Shown here: piece by piece, positions 10,665-21,643 of the stretch
Position numbering within the stretch: the first letter of the stretch is position 1
Layout of the letters: the number at the start of each line of letters is the position of its first letter
Assembly: GCA_001310555.1 (NCBI GenBank)
Contig: BAXO01000004.1
Coordinates: 34,577-98,576 of the forward strand
Source of the DNA: Bacillus sp. JCM 19058
Lineage (GTDB): Bacteria; Bacillota; Bacilli; Bacillales_H; Bacillaceae_D
Reading direction: 5' to 3'
Length of the DNA stretch: 64,000 bases
The notes under the pieces: model-generated
Told to the model about the DNA's origin: nothing
Databases searched by the model: none
What the model saw: only the letters and a program-made list of their open reading frames with translations
Translations under genes and position numbers: made by a program

Positions 10665-13360
10665 TTGGAACATTTAAAGAAAAACCATGACTTAGGGCTA
10701 CCGGATTGGGGACCCTATAAAAAAAAGTACATTGGAATCTCGCATCTTCCTGATAAGGAAAAAGGGTTTCGGTTTGATTTAAGTGTTTTTCCTGGGTTTT
10801 ATCGCAGGAAAGTGGACGTCCCTAATGTGATGTGGGAATCAGATTATCACCCTTGGGAAGCCACTCCGGATTTGAGTTATTATGCTCATCGTCATGAGCT
10901 GGAATGGAAAGATCGAGTGTATTGTGATATTTCCTTTTCTGAAATGACATCAAGCTCTCGGTTAATTAGATGCGAATGTGTGAATAAGGTGAATCGAAAT
11001 CAAAACATTGTTTTACATTATATGGCATCACTCCATTTTCCACTTCATCATGCCCATGCAAAAGACTTTTTACGTCCTAGTGAAGTGAGCTTGCCAAAGG
11101 AAGGCATCTGGATTGATGCACTAGATTACGATGATTTAACTTATGCAATTCCTCGTCCAACAGATCAGCTTGTTCCTGATGGTTTTTTTCGTTCAGAGAT
11201 AAGAGATAACTATTTTACAAACGGTAGTGGGATTGGGCATGGATTCGGAAATGACCAAGGTGACAAAGTAAGTTTTCGTTTCACTGTTCATGCAGGTAAA
11301 AAAGATGCTATGTTAGTCTTTCGCTATCGGCTAAAACAATCAGCACAAGCAACTTTTAATGCTCAAGGTATAATCGACCGACCAATCGTCTTTGATGGTG
11401 GAAATGATTTTGAAACCAAAAATATTTCGTTGGGGGAACTTGAATCAGGTACGCATCAATTACAACTTATCTCAGATGGAAACAGTCCAATTGAATTAGA
11501 TGGGTTTGCAATTGTTGAAAAATCAGAGGATCTGTTTTTTCAACAATCTGATTGGAGTAAAATACCCGATATCGAGCTAGGCCCAGTAAAAAAATAGCTT
11601 GATATTAAAGTATAAGGATATAGATGTATATTACGGATTACTATGGGATTTTGATGACTTCGATATAAGAGAATTCTATAGCGATGAATTAGATAACTCC
11701 ATACGACACAATGTACATCATCATGTGCATTCTACCTTCAAAGGTGAGGGAGATGGACACTTCACGAACGTATATTTACGTCCAATTGCATTAAAGCCTA
11801 ATTCCTCAAAAACAATCTATGGAATGGTTTGCCATGGAAGTAAATTCGAGGTAGGGGAGATGCTATTAAATTTCCATAATCATACACAAGTCGGTGAGCA
11901 AATCTATCAATCTAATAAAAGTAAAATACAAAATAGCGCTACACCTGCGGCTGACCCGTACCTATTTAGTCGAAATTTATTAGCAGCTACAACGTTAACA
12001 AATGTAGTTTATCCTGTCTATTTAAAAAAAATCTTACATTAAGCATAATACTCCTGGGAGGTGGTGGGACTGTTTATATACATGGGATTCAGGATTTATT
12101 GGATTGGGTTTATCCGAGTTGAGTATTGAACGAGCGATCGATTGTTTAAATGCCTATCTTACCGAACCGGGTGACAAACAAGCCGCATTTATTCATCATG
12201 CAGTCCGGTACCAGTTCAGCACTATTTGTATTTAGAGTTATGGAATAAAACTCAATCAAAAAAAATTGTTATCGTTTTTCTACCCTAGATTAAAGCAATA
12301 TTACGACTTTCTTGCGGGTCATACAGAGGGATCCACGACAAGAACCCTTCCGTCTAATTTGATTCAAACATGGGACTATTTTTATAATTCTGGAGGTTGG
12401 GACGATTACCCACCACAGGTCCATGTGCACAAAAATAATCTGCAAAAACATGTTGCCACTGCAGTAAATACTTCTCATTGTATTCGTATAGCAAAAATAT
12501 TAAAAATGGCAGCTATTGAGATAGGTGGCTTAAACGAAGACATTCAGCATTATAATTCTGATATTTCACTGTTTAGTAATGCCTTGCAATCGTATTCTTG
12601 GGATAATGAAGCTGGATTCTTTAGTTATGTGAACCACGACAGCGAAGGGAATCCAATAGAATTCATAAAACATGAAACAGGTAGTAACTATAACATGGGT
12701 CTAGATGGAATTTATCCATTAGTAGCTGGTGTTTGTACAGAAGATCAACAAACAAAACTGATGAATCTTTTGCAATCAGAACAAAGGTTGTGGAGTAGTA
12801 AAGGGCTCTCAACTGTAGATCAATCTGCTCCATATTTCAAAATTGATGGTTACTGGAATGGCGCTGTTTGGTTTCCACATCAATGGTTCTTCTGGAAGAC
12901 AATGCTGGATTTAGGCCAGAGCGATTTTGCTAGAAAAATTGCAACGACGGCGCTTGATTTGTGGAAGAATGAAGTAGAGGAATCGTATAACTGCTATGAG
13001 CACTTTATTATTCAGTCTGGTAGAGGTGCTGGTTGGCATCACTTTGGTGGTCTATCTAACCCAATTCTTAGTTGGTTTGGTGCTTATTACATTCCAGGCC
13101 GATTAACCTGTGGATTTGATACTTGGGTAGTAGAAAAACAGTTTAATGAGGATAATACATGGCTTTATGGAAAGCTCAAATCAAATGTAGAATTAAATGA
13201 TCGCTTTTCTATTATTGCTACGATGAATCCAACCGAAAAATATCAAGTCAAGTGGAATAACAAAGTAGTTCCATTTAAAGAATTTGAAGAGGGTAGTTTA
13301 GAAATTACGATAACGGAAGATACTTCTGTGGGCGTTTTAACGATTGAGGTAAGACAGTAA
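10665..13360 (+). CDS. Six-hairpin (MGH1/GH63-like) glycoside hydrolase, frameshifted
   Basis: This is a large cytoplasmic glycosidase of about 900 residues, last in the importer operon and likely acting on the imported sugar. TTG 10665 follows AAGGAG. The first 300 residues form a beta-rich domain; the second half is an alpha/alpha-barrel with WDSGFIGLGL (possible acid Asp), NMGLDGIYPLVAG and DGYWNGAVWFPHQWFFW, as in trehalase/GH63-like clans. Frame breaks lie at 11587-11593 (A run), about 12028-12035, about 12200 and about 12260. I cannot give a GH family number with certainty; a related uncharacterised family is possible. Confidence 0.75.
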
Positions 13361-13644
13361 GACTCTCTTTAGCTACACTATTTGTGTACGAGAAAAAGGA
13401 ATATTTATTTAGTTGCAGGCAAAAGCACTGAAGAACTGGCTGTTTTGGAAAAAGTAAATTATAGATTTATAATGAATGCTGAGGATTAAGTAAAAGAACG
13501 ACAAACTTTAATATCTGTGGTGAAAGCGAAGCTAATGGGTCGTCGAAAGTGCCAAAGTTGGAACCTGTCGGTTGCGAGAAATGGAAGGAAGCAAATTTAA
13601 TAAAGTTACACGTGCCGATACTAATTAGAAAGGACGTGCTGATT

Positions 13645-14083
13645 ATGAGTACAACAACACAAACAAGTATAAAGGAAATGAGAGGAAAAACAGAACTTAT
13701 AACCGTGATAATTGTTGGAGCAGGTAATAGATCGAATGTATATTTAACATATGCAGAAAAGCATCCAAAAGACCTGCGAATTGTAGGTGTTGTGGAGCCT
13801 GATTGATTAAGAAGAGAAAGAGGAGCAGAGCGATTCAACCTATTTACAGAAAATTGTTTTGATTCGATTGAAGCAGTTGTAAATCAGCCCAAAATAGCGG
13901 ATGCCGTTATTAACGGAACCATGGATGAAATGCACGTAAGGACAACTATTCCATTATTAAAAGCAGGCTATGACTTGTTATTAGAAAAACCGATTGGTGT
14001 GACAAAACAAGAGGTTTTAGAGTTATCGGATGTTACGACTAAATTCAAGCGGAAAGTTATATTTTCACCCAAAAGAGCTGGAG
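13645..14083 (+). pseudogene. Gfo/Idh/MocA oxidoreductase, truncated
   Basis: The first ~150 residues of a sugar NAD(P)-dependent dehydrogenase are readable from ATG 13645: a Rossmann motif (VIIVGAGNRSN), then DEMHVRTTIPLLKAG and DLLLEKPIG with the family EKP signature. An in-frame TGA lies at 13803-13805. Homology stops abruptly after TTKFKRKVI at about 14063, where the 3' end of the convergent ytvI gene begins. More than half the protein (catalytic alpha/beta domain) is missing, so this is a real truncation by deletion or rearrangement. Confidence 0.8.
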
Positions 14084-15204
14084 TCAATCGCTTGCCCAGC
14101 CCTTTTGGATGAAGTGCTTAAGATCTTTTGTTATTCCAATATCATGCATGATCATGATCAACACTAAAATAATTGGTCCAATTACGAGCCAATAGCGCCA
14201 AACAGCTGCAAGCCAGCAAACAAAGAAACTAAAATAGCTACAGGATTTAGATTTAGATTTGTGGAAAGTACTTTTGGTTCTAGCAGTTGTCTGACGATGA
14301 CAATAATAATATAAAGAATTGTCAAACCAATTGCTAACGAATAATTCCCAGTAATATACAGATAAATAAACCATGGAATTAAAATCGTTCCCGTACCTAA
14401 ATAGGAAGAAATTCAGCAACCCCGATAACCACAGCAAGAGTAATTGGATAATCGACACGAAGAATCAGAAGACCGATCAACACGATAAAAGCAGTAATAA
14501 ACATTAAGTACAACTGGGCGCGGATAAAGCCGAACACGCGGAAACGGAGAGCTTGAATAAAATCTTTGAATCGTCGCTGCACTGTTGCCGGTACTGAACG
14601 TTTGAAGATGGTCGAATACTGATGCCAGCTTTTCCCCATAAAATAAATACTTAAGAGGATAAAGAGGAAAGCGACAAAAAAGGTAGGAACACCGAGTACA
14701 AAATGGGTGAGCGCATCGACAATCGCTTGCCCTAACTGACCTAACAGTGTACCAACCTGCGAGCCGAGCTGGATTATACTTTGACGTAACGTTTCTTGTT
14801 CATCTGCACTAAATGTATTAAAGAATCCAAGCGCTTGCTGCCAAAAAGGAAATATAACTTTATTAAAATACGTTTGAACGCCTATTGAGGACAGTTCAAT
14901 CCATTCGGGTATTTGGCTGAAAAAAATTTCTTATACTTAACCAAATAAGCATAACAATCCCGGTGATAACAGAAGAAATAAATAGCATGCCGCCTAACAA
15001 ACCGACTAGACTTGCAATACCAGAGGTAAAACGAAGCTTGTGTTTTAAAAAGCGAACGAAAGGCTGCAAAAACCAGGCGAATAAAGCAGCAAACCAAAAA
15101 GGGTAGGTTAAAGAAAAAAGCTTAATTAAGGCAACGGCAAGAACCACGATTACGATTGTAACGGAAAGCGCACGTAATCCCATCCACGCATGCTCACGAG
15201 TCAT
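14084..15204 (-). CDS. ytvI: YtvI-family (AI-2E/PerM superfamily) membrane protein, frameshifted
   Basis: This is an integral membrane protein of about 370 residues with about seven to eight helices, of the UPF0118/AI-2E transporter superfamily. The closest Bacillus type is the sporulation membrane protein YtvI. ATG 15204 follows AAGGGTGATGAG. Readable blocks include FWFAALFAWFLQPFVRF, IYFMGKSWHQYS and PWFIYLYITGNYSLAIGLT. Frame changes lie in the seven-A run at 14920-14926, near 14400 and near 14270. The molecular role in spore formation is not known. Its 3' end abuts the broken Gfo/Idh gene. Confidence 0.8.
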
Positions 15205-15436
15205 CTCATCACCCTTTCGTTTCTTTTACGTTATAATAAACAATAACCGGAACTTGTTATTAAGAGAGCTATATAATTTAGTATAGTAAATTTTAGCAAA
15301 AAAAACTAATCCAAAATTATCAAAAACAATTACATAAAGTGAAATTTCGCTGCGAAATACCGATTAATCGGTTAACTATGTGAAAATTGTGGAATAGTAT
15401 ACCCAACAAAGAGTTAAAAGAAGGGGGGCTGCTAAA

Positions 15437-15772
15437 ATGCTTTATGACCAATTCATAAAAGAAGTAAGCTCTGATTTTTACTCATTATTTCCCGATTTTG
15501 AAGAAGAACTGCTGATTAAAAAGCAAGTAGAATCGTTCGATGAATATTTTAATAAAACTACCGGAAATGAGGAATTAATCGGAGAAATAATTATTGAGGC
15601 GGAACGTTTCGGATTAACAAAGGAAGATTTTATCACTGATCTGTATGACGAGGTCAAAAACTTCGGCGGGAAAATCGAGCTTAGAATCAAACAGCTCGAA
15701 CTAGAACTTACGCATGGACGATACAGGAAAGAAGAAGTATTTGAAGTTAAAACATCAAAAAAAACAGACTAA
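15437..15772 (+). CDS. Hypothetical acidic small protein, 111 aa
   Basis: An intact open frame behind a strong ribosome site (GAAGGGGGG, ten bases before ATG) predicts a soluble, highly charged protein rich in Glu and Lys and mostly helical, with no membrane segment and no motif I recognise. It stands alone between the divergently oriented ytvI and the LAGLIDADG gene. A perfect 12-bp palindrome (CCGATTAATCGG) lies at 15360-15371 in its upstream region and may be an operator. Function unknown. Confidence 0.65.
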   Translation: MLYDQFIKEVSSDFYSLFPDFEEELLIKKQVESFDEYFNKTTGNEELIGEIIIEAERFGLTKEDFITDLYDEVKNFGGKIELRIKQLELELTHGRYRKEEVFEVKTSKKTD

Positions 15773-15957
15773 AACAATCATTAGCGCAAGATTAAACTAA
15801 TTTTAAATTTTGTCTCAAAATATGAAGTAAACTTGGATATAGAGACAAAATTTCAATTTTGTTTATTGATTCCGATAATATATATTATGTCTACTAGAAA
15901 AATTTAAATAATATTGCTGCTTTATTTTAAGACTTCTATTTTCTTTCCTTATTATTT

Positions 15958-16782
15958 TTATCGTTTCTTTTTTTTAAGAGCATTTTTATGCACTTTAACT
16001 TCTCTATCTTTTAATTGATCTAAAGGTAATGTTTCTCTTTGGAAAGTTTCGTATTTTCTTTTTAAATACAATTCTTTGTTTTTATAAATCATTCAGAAAA
16101 TATTGTTCTACGACCACTAACATATACACGAAAATATGTACCGTGTTCTGTAAAATTTGTTTCAAATCCGTTTATTTCAATTTCGTTTCTCAATGCATTC
16201 ATAAATAACTTAGAACCACCGACAAAACTGACAAAGAACTTTTCATATTTAACAAAACCATCCCCATCAAAATAGCCTCGAATAAAATGACTCATATATT
16301 CCTTAGGCACATATGGAAATTCAATGGTACTTGATTTATTAGGTTTAACGCCATGAATTTCAATTAAATCTTTCTTAAGTATTTGACTATTTATGCTCAG
16401 TATATATACTTCTGTATTTTTATTCTTATAAATTGGTTGATTGGATTCTAATTCTTCCCTTATTTCCTCAAGAATGTATTTTTCCTTCTGAGCTATACTA
16501 ACAGATTGACTATCTCTTACTACATTACCATCTGCTATAAGGAACCCTAGTATATACGCCATGCTATTTGACCATGTTTTAAAGTAACCTTCATTTAGTG
16601 TATATTTTCTTTTCCAACTCCCTCTTGGTCTCATTTCAATATTATTAACCTTCAAATAGCATTCGAATATATCTTGATGAAACATTTGAAATTTTTGCAA
16701 TTTCAGTAGTTCTTTCTCCATCTAAATACAATTTTATAATTTCCTTAGTTTCTAAACTTCTTTTTCTAGGCGGTCTACTCAT
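15958..16782 (-). CDS. Free-standing HTH plus LAGLIDADG endonuclease-like protein, frameshifted
   Basis: The gene starts at ATG 16782, with AGGAGG about seven bases upstream. An N-terminal helix-turn-helix (RSLETKEIIKLYLDGERTTE) of resolvase/sigma-like type is followed by two LAGLIDADG-type helices: YILGFLIADG (16530s) and FIRGYFDGDG (16280s). Both retain the acidic residue used to bind metal. Two indels (about 16690 and about 16090) interrupt the frame; reading through gives about 270 residues ending in a lysine-rich tail at 15958. It is not embedded in an intron or intein. It could be a mobile endonuclease or a WhiA-like DNA-binding regulator. Confidence 0.7.
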
Positions 16783-17217
16783 ATAAATTCCTCCTATTAT
16801 AATAAATAGAATCTATGTTCTCATTTTGATTTTAACATACTTTTTCACTAGTGTTGAAAAATTTTTGATGGAATTTTCCATTTATTCGTTTTCCCTGCTA
16901 AGAGACAAAAAAAAGTCAATACCTAACTAATGGTGGCTCTATCAATTGGGATTTATGTACAATTAGATTTTTGCAACATTAATCAATAATACTTTATAAA
17001 ATTTCTTAACGACATGGATGTACTAAGCTCTACGCGATCCTCAAGAAATCAAACCAAAATCAATTTCAGCTCGAACATATGATAGAATTATCCTAAATGC
17101 AACGTTAGTGAATTTGAATATATCAATAGAATTGCCACGCTAAACAAGGCATAGCAGAATTAACTATGCCTCTAGACGGATAGGTATTGAGTACAGGTTG
17201 CTCATATTGATTAGCAT
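16783..17217. other. Intergenic region with one terminator-like hairpin
   Basis: A 7-bp hairpin (17148-17154 with 17164-17170) followed on the minus strand by TTGTTT is a plausible weak terminator for the exporter operon that ends at 17218. Nothing else was recognised in this AT-rich stretch. Confidence 0.4.
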
Positions 17218-17442
17218 TTAATTTTCGCATTCATTTCTCTTGTCTTTTCTAATAATGAAATAAGCGATTCCTCCTATAAATGGAAGAAACAAAGTTCCGA
17301 ATAACACAATTAACGCATATTCATTACTATTTCCCCTATGGATGGAGTCTCGATATATCCAAATGCTTGTAATGATATTTAAAATAACTCCAATGAGAAG
17401 TAAGACAAGTACAATTGCCATATTTAAAGGGTCCGCTTCCAT
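17218..17442 (-). CDS. Small PLDc_N-like membrane protein, 74 aa
   Basis: Two hydrophobic helices (residues about 8-30 and 42-65) are separated by a short charged loop, with FLPFIGGIAYFIIRKDKR at the end, as in the PLDc_N small membrane domain (YxlE-like). ATG 17442 follows GAGGTG. It is the last gene of an operon with an ABC-2 permease and ATPase. The arrangement resembles the yxlE-yxlF-yxlG part of the Bacillus subtilis sigY operon, where the small protein modulates the regulator; that role is inferred, not shown here. Confidence 0.65.
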   Translation of the reverse strand: MEADPLNMAIVLVLLLIGVILNIITSIWIYRDSIHRGNSNEYALIVLFGTLFLPFIGGIAYFIIRKDKRNECEN

Positions 17443-17471
17443 TTTCCATACACCTCTGTCATATAAAATTT

Positions 17472-18262
17472 CTAAACAGTAATATCCCTTTTATTGAATA
17501 TCCACCAGGTTAGAATGATAAAAATAAGGTAATAAACCGCAAGTGTTATGATGGAAAACGTCATTGTCAACCCTTCTATGTAGGAAGCACCACCAATATG
17601 CTGCCTTAAGTTCAAATTAGCAAACAAAATATACTTTGCCCAATCGTATTGTTGAAGGGCTATAACAAAATTTGGACCGACAAATCTTAAAAAGATTACC
17701 AGGCCAATCGCCATGGCGCTATTATGAAAAATAGTGGAAATCATAAAGGCAATGGTAATCATCATCAGCATATCTATAAAGATTGATACCACTACGCTGA
17801 TAAGGTGAGGAACAACATTTTCTACCGGACTACCGTCCATTGAGATTAAGTTTGCTTGCGATGGAGAATCGAACCCGAAAAATATACCACCAACAATTAG
17901 AGATAATATCACTGTTATCACTAGCAGATTGAGTGAAAATAGAATAGTTGCAATATATTTAGATAACAGAACTTTTGATCGGCTGATCGGACGAATGAGT
18001 AACAGTTTTATCGTACCTTTTGAGAACTCGCCTGGAATATTTCCTGCAGCTATAATGACTGCGCATAAGACGATAATAGCAACAAAAACTTCAATATTAT
18101 CATATAGGAATCCCCACATAGTTTCAGGGGATTTAGGCAGATAGCTGTGGATGAAGCCCGTGATGAACACAGCTAGAGTTAATGAGCCATACATTAATTT
18201 CGTTCCGATTCGACTATGGACTTTCATATTTCATTTTTAATACTATCAAATAGTCTAGACAA
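17472..18262 (-). CDS. ABC-2 type permease, one indel near its start
   Basis: This is the membrane subunit of an ABC exporter, with six hydrophobic segments, the family block AAGNIPGEFSKGTIKLLLIR and the C-terminal helix LIFIILTWWIF. ATG 18227 begins a frame, but an upstream TTG at 18262 with one missing base near 18231 gives SRLFDSIKNENMKVHSRIG, the usual N-terminus, and overlaps the ATPase stop. It works with the ATPase encoded at 18255-19183. The substrate is unknown; BcrAB-like peptide or lipid export is typical of the family. Confidence 0.8.
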
Positions 18263-19183
18263 TGGGCTGACCTCCTGTTACTTCGATAAATTTCTCTTCC
18301 AGTGTTTTCTGTGTTGATCTAATCCCGTATATGTTAATCCCTTTCTCCACAAGGGATTTGGTCACATGCGGGACCTGATGATAGTCCAGCTGCAGTTCAA
18401 TAGCCTTGTCACTAACGCTATGTGACTTATTATCAAATTCTTGTTGTAGTGTTTGTTCTGCAAAAGCAACCTGGTCAACAGTAAAGGTAACGGTCAATTT
18501 CTTACCTATTTCAACAAAGTCGTGCACGGATTGAACATCCATGAGCTTTCCGTGTTGAATAATCCCTATTCGATCACACATCATCTCCATTTCTGCGAGC
18601 AAATGGCTAGATACAAGAATAGCCATTTCTTCTTCTTTTGCTAATTTTTTTTACATGTTGACGGAACTCACGAATTCCTGATGGATCCAATCCGTTTGTT
18701 GGTTCATCTAATATGAGTATTGATGGGGAGTGCATAAGAGCCTGCCCCAATCCTAAGCGCTGACGCATACCTAACGAATATGTTTTTACTTTAGAATGAA
18801 TGGCGTTTCCCAAACCGATCATTTGAATCATTTCATTGATTCGTTTTTTTTGAAATATTTTCATACATACGAGAAAAATGGAGTAAGTTTTGATAACCGG
18901 TTAAATAATCATATAATTCGGGATTTTCAACGATAGCTCCTACTTGAGATATCGCTTGCTCAAAGTCTCTTTCAATGTCCATCCCTTTAATGGATATGCT
19001 TCCTTTAGTCATTGACACTAACCCAACGAGCATACGAATTGTCGTCGTCTTTCCCGCGCCGTTTGGTCCGAGTAATCCAAATATTTCTCCGGGGTATATA
19101 TCTAAACTGACGTCGTTTACAACCATCTTATTACCAAGTGTCTTACTCACATTGTTTAACTGTAAAATTGGTTTATTGTTCAA
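18255..19183 (-). CDS. BcrA-type ABC transporter ATPase, two frameshifts
   Basis: This is the nucleotide-binding subunit of the exporter. It has Walker A GPNGAGKTT, signature SLGMRQRLGLGQAL, Walker B ILILDEPTNGLD, the H-loop in LVSSHLLAE and a C-terminal extension typical of the BcrA/YxlF group, about 309 residues in all. Both breaks are eight-base runs (18645-18652 and 18844-18851); with seven bases each the frame reads HVKKLAKEEE and SKKRINEMIQ. The permease gene overlaps its stop codon. Confidence 0.88.
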
Positions 19184-19204
19184 TGAATTCCATCCCCTTT
19201 ATTT

Positions 19205-19766
19205 TCATGTTTTAAGTGGGCTTTTAAGCACTTTTATCCCTTGAACCACATTCCAAATCACAACACTTATGCTGATAATAGCTAAGATCGTTACCCCACA
19301 AATAACCAAAATAGAATTAGGTTGGTCTCCCCCTGCTAAATACGAAGATAGATAAAATCCGCTCATCATGAGAACGTACGTCACTACAGGAACAGAGTGG
19401 GACAAAATAGCTTTCTTACCATGACCTCTTATATCCGTTTCTCCAACGCAAACTGTAATTAAAGGAAATAGGAAAGGAGCGAAAAAAAATACTGAAATAA
19501 TTTAACGATGACAAAAGACGCCTATTCGATATAATTCCGCCTTTGACTATTATTCTGCCTTGAAAAATTTTATCTTTTTTAATAAGTTCATCGATACTAA
19601 TATCAAACAATTCACTTAGCATAATTAAATTTTGAATATCCGGATATCCTTTATCACTTTCCCATTTATACACAGCTTGACGAGAGACATTAAGCTTTTC
19701 CCCTAACTGTGCTTGAGAAAGATTTTCATTCTTACGTAGCATTCGAATTTGTTCACCAATTTTCAT
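19205..19766 (-). CDS. Cro/C1-type HTH regulator fused to a membrane domain, frameshifted
   Basis: An N-terminal helix-turn-helix (residues 1-60, with SQAQLGEKLNVSRQAVYKWE) is followed, after removing one base of the eight-A run 19482-19489, by three hydrophobic segments (about residues 95-185). ATG 19766 follows GGAAAGGAG. Such membrane-tethered regulators usually control the ABC exporter encoded just behind them and may sense membrane stress. The gene ends 22 bp before the ATPase start, so all four genes form one unit. Confidence 0.75.
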
Positions 19767-19961
19767 TCTCATTCTCCTTTCCATTTTAGTGTATCGAAAC
19801 AATCACAATTAATCGATAAACGCTTGGTATACATGTGACAACTATTGGTTTACATTGACGCGGAAGGTTTTTTTCATCCATCGCAAAAGCTTAAATAATG
19901 ACATATTTACATATAAGAATATGGTATATTCTTCCTGAACATAGTGCGTTAAAGCAATAAA

Positions 19962-20005
19962 TAAAAATCAACCCCTTAACTTTTGAATCAGCTAAGGGGT
20001 TGATT
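19962..20005 (-). terminator. Rho-independent terminator of the vgb-vat operon
   Basis: A 13-bp perfect stem (19966-19978 with 19993-20005) lies 15 bases after the vat stop. On the minus strand it is followed by T-rich sequence (TTTTTATTTATT). Confidence 0.85.
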
Positions 20006-20019
20006 AGGCTCGTATTTCA

Positions 20020-20669
20020 TCACGGTTTTCTTACATTTTGTTTAAGCGTTTCTACATCACCTTCTAGAATAAGGTTAATATTTTCGTTGATGCTCCTTAT
20101 ATCGAGATCCCACCATGCGATTTCAAGCAAATCTTTAATTTTTTTCTCGGAGAATCTTTTCTTGATTAAACGTGCGGGGTTGCCACCAACAACTGTATAA
20201 GGCTCTACGTCTTTTGTTAGAACCGATTTTGTTGCAATAATAGCTCCGTCACCTATTTTTATTCCAGGCATGATTGTTACGTCTCTTCCAATCCAAACAT
20301 CATTCCCAATTTCTGTGTTTCCTTTGTAAGTAGATCGTCCAATGTAGGGGTATATCTCTCCCATCCGTTTCCGAAAAGATTGAAAGGGTATGTTGAACCA
20401 TCCATTCGATGATTAGCTCCGTTCATGATAAAGGTAGTGCCTGGTCCAACGGAACAAAACTTCCCTAATATTAACTGATCTCCAATTGCTTCGTAATGGT
20501 AAAGAACTTGATCTTCAAAGTTTTCGCCATCATCACTGTCGTAATAAGAATAATCCCCTGCTACAATATTAGGCTTTGTAATAGACGGTTTAATAAACCG
20601 GACACGCCTGTTGTTTTTAATAGGATATACCTCTTCTGGGTTTGGTCCTAATTGGCTTTGTGATTTCAA
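20020..20669 (-). CDS. vat: VatA-like streptogramin A O-acetyltransferase, one indel
   Basis: The enzyme transfers acetyl from acetyl-CoA to the hydroxyl of group A streptogramins, preventing ribosome binding. The sequence follows VatA/VatD closely: GEYSYYDS-like [18 protein letters not shown], the hexapeptide beta-helix, [14 protein letters not shown] with the catalytic His, then [16 protein letters not shown] and [13 protein letters not shown] one-base insertion near 20333 splits the frame. TTG 20669 is preferred because it lies eight bases behind GGAGGG; the upstream TTG 20675 is too close. It is 17 bp downstream of vgb and shares its terminator, so both are co-transcribed. Confidence 0.92.
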
Positions 20670-20686
20670 ATTCAATTCCCTCCATT

Positions 20687-21577
20687 TTATTTACTCAATT
20701 TAAGTCTGCCTATCTTGTTACATTGTAAGGCGAACCATACGAAACCATCTTTATCATACGCAATACCATGTGGCTCTGCATTTTCCGTTTGGATTTGATA
20801 TTCAAAAATTGATCGGTCACTTGTCATCCTGCCTATTTGATTAGCGCCCCATTCAGTGAACCATAACTCATCGCCTTCCCCTGCAATGATCGCATGTGGA
20901 CGTGCGTTTGTCGTTGGAAGGTCATACTCACTGATCTCTCCAGCAGTACTGATTCGTCCTATTTTATTTCCCAAGATTTCGACAAACCAGAGTGCACCAT
21001 CGTTACCACTGGTGATGCCAACCGGTCCAGCGGCTTGAGTAGGAAGAGGGTATTCTGTTAATTCCCCTGTAATAGTCATTCTGCCAATCATATTATTTTG
21101 ATTTTCCGTGAACCATAGAGCGTGATCAGAGCCTAAGGTAATAATTGAAGGAAAGGAACCCTTAGTTGGAAGATCGTACTCAGACAGATCGCCACCCATT
21201 GTCAATCTCCCTATTCGGTCTCCATTCAATTGCGTAAACCATATGTCACCATTTAAACCTTCAGTTATACCATAGGGTGCGGAATTTTGATGTGGCAGTG
21301 GGTATTCTGTAAAATCACCTGATGTTGTGAGCTTTCCTATTTTATTGGCAGCATACTCTGTAAACCATATGTCGCCACTAGAGGCTACAATTAAACACAT
21401 CACTTGAGCATCATTTGTGGGAACTGTAAATTCTTGAATCTCACCCGCATGATTCAGACAACTAATTTTGTTTGCTTTATGTTGCGTAAACCATACCTTT
21501 CCATCTTGTGCTACAGCTATTCCATACGGTCCTGAATCAGGTGTTGGTAAATGAATTTCTTTTAAATCAAAGTTCAT
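20687..21577 (-). CDS. vgb: Virginiamycin B lyase (streptogramin B linearising enzyme)
   Basis: This Vgb lyase opens the ester ring of group B streptogramins by elimination. The 296-residue frame is intact and forms seven propeller blades, each with a motif like [10 protein letters not shown] and KIGR. The two PH motifs of the last blades (RPHAI, EPHGI) supply the His residues expected in the active site, next to LWFTEWG and VWFALQ. ATG 21577 follows GGAGGG. Expression probably depends on the leader with a terminator 33 bases upstream. Together with vat it should give resistance to both streptogramin components. Confidence 0.93.
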   Translation of the reverse strand: MNFDLKEIHLPTPDSGPYGIAVAQDGKVWFTQHKANKISCLNHAGEIQEFTVPTNDAQVMCLIVASSGDIWFTEYAANKIGKLTTSGDFTEYPLPHQNSAPYGITEGLNGDIWFTQLNGDRIGRLTMGGDLSEYDLPTKGSFPSIITLGSDHALWFTENQNNMIGRMTITGELTEYPLPTQAAGPVGITSGNDGALWFVEILGNKIGRISTAGEISEYDLPTTNARPHAIIAGEGDELWFTEWGANQIGRMTSDRSIFEYQIQTENAEPHGIAYDKDGFVWFALQCNKIGRLKLSK

Positions 21578-21609
21578 CTATATCCCTCCATTAATAACTT
21601 CAGAAACAC

Positions 21610-21643
21610 AAAAAACTCCTATGCTCAATTTCTGAGATAGGAG
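21610..21643 (-). promoter_or_regulatory. Leader terminator (candidate attenuator) of vgb-vat
   Basis: On the minus strand a hairpin (21643-21633 with 21627-21616, one bulged base, five-base loop) is followed by six T at 21615-21610. It lies between the candidate promoter (21715-21743) and the vgb start at 21577. Such a terminator in a resistance-gene leader usually acts as a ribosome- or drug-controlled attenuator. Confidence 0.7.

Noticed and set aside
15958..16782. Intein or group I intron
   Set aside because: No split host gene flanks the LAGLIDADG frame, and it has its own start and ribosome site.
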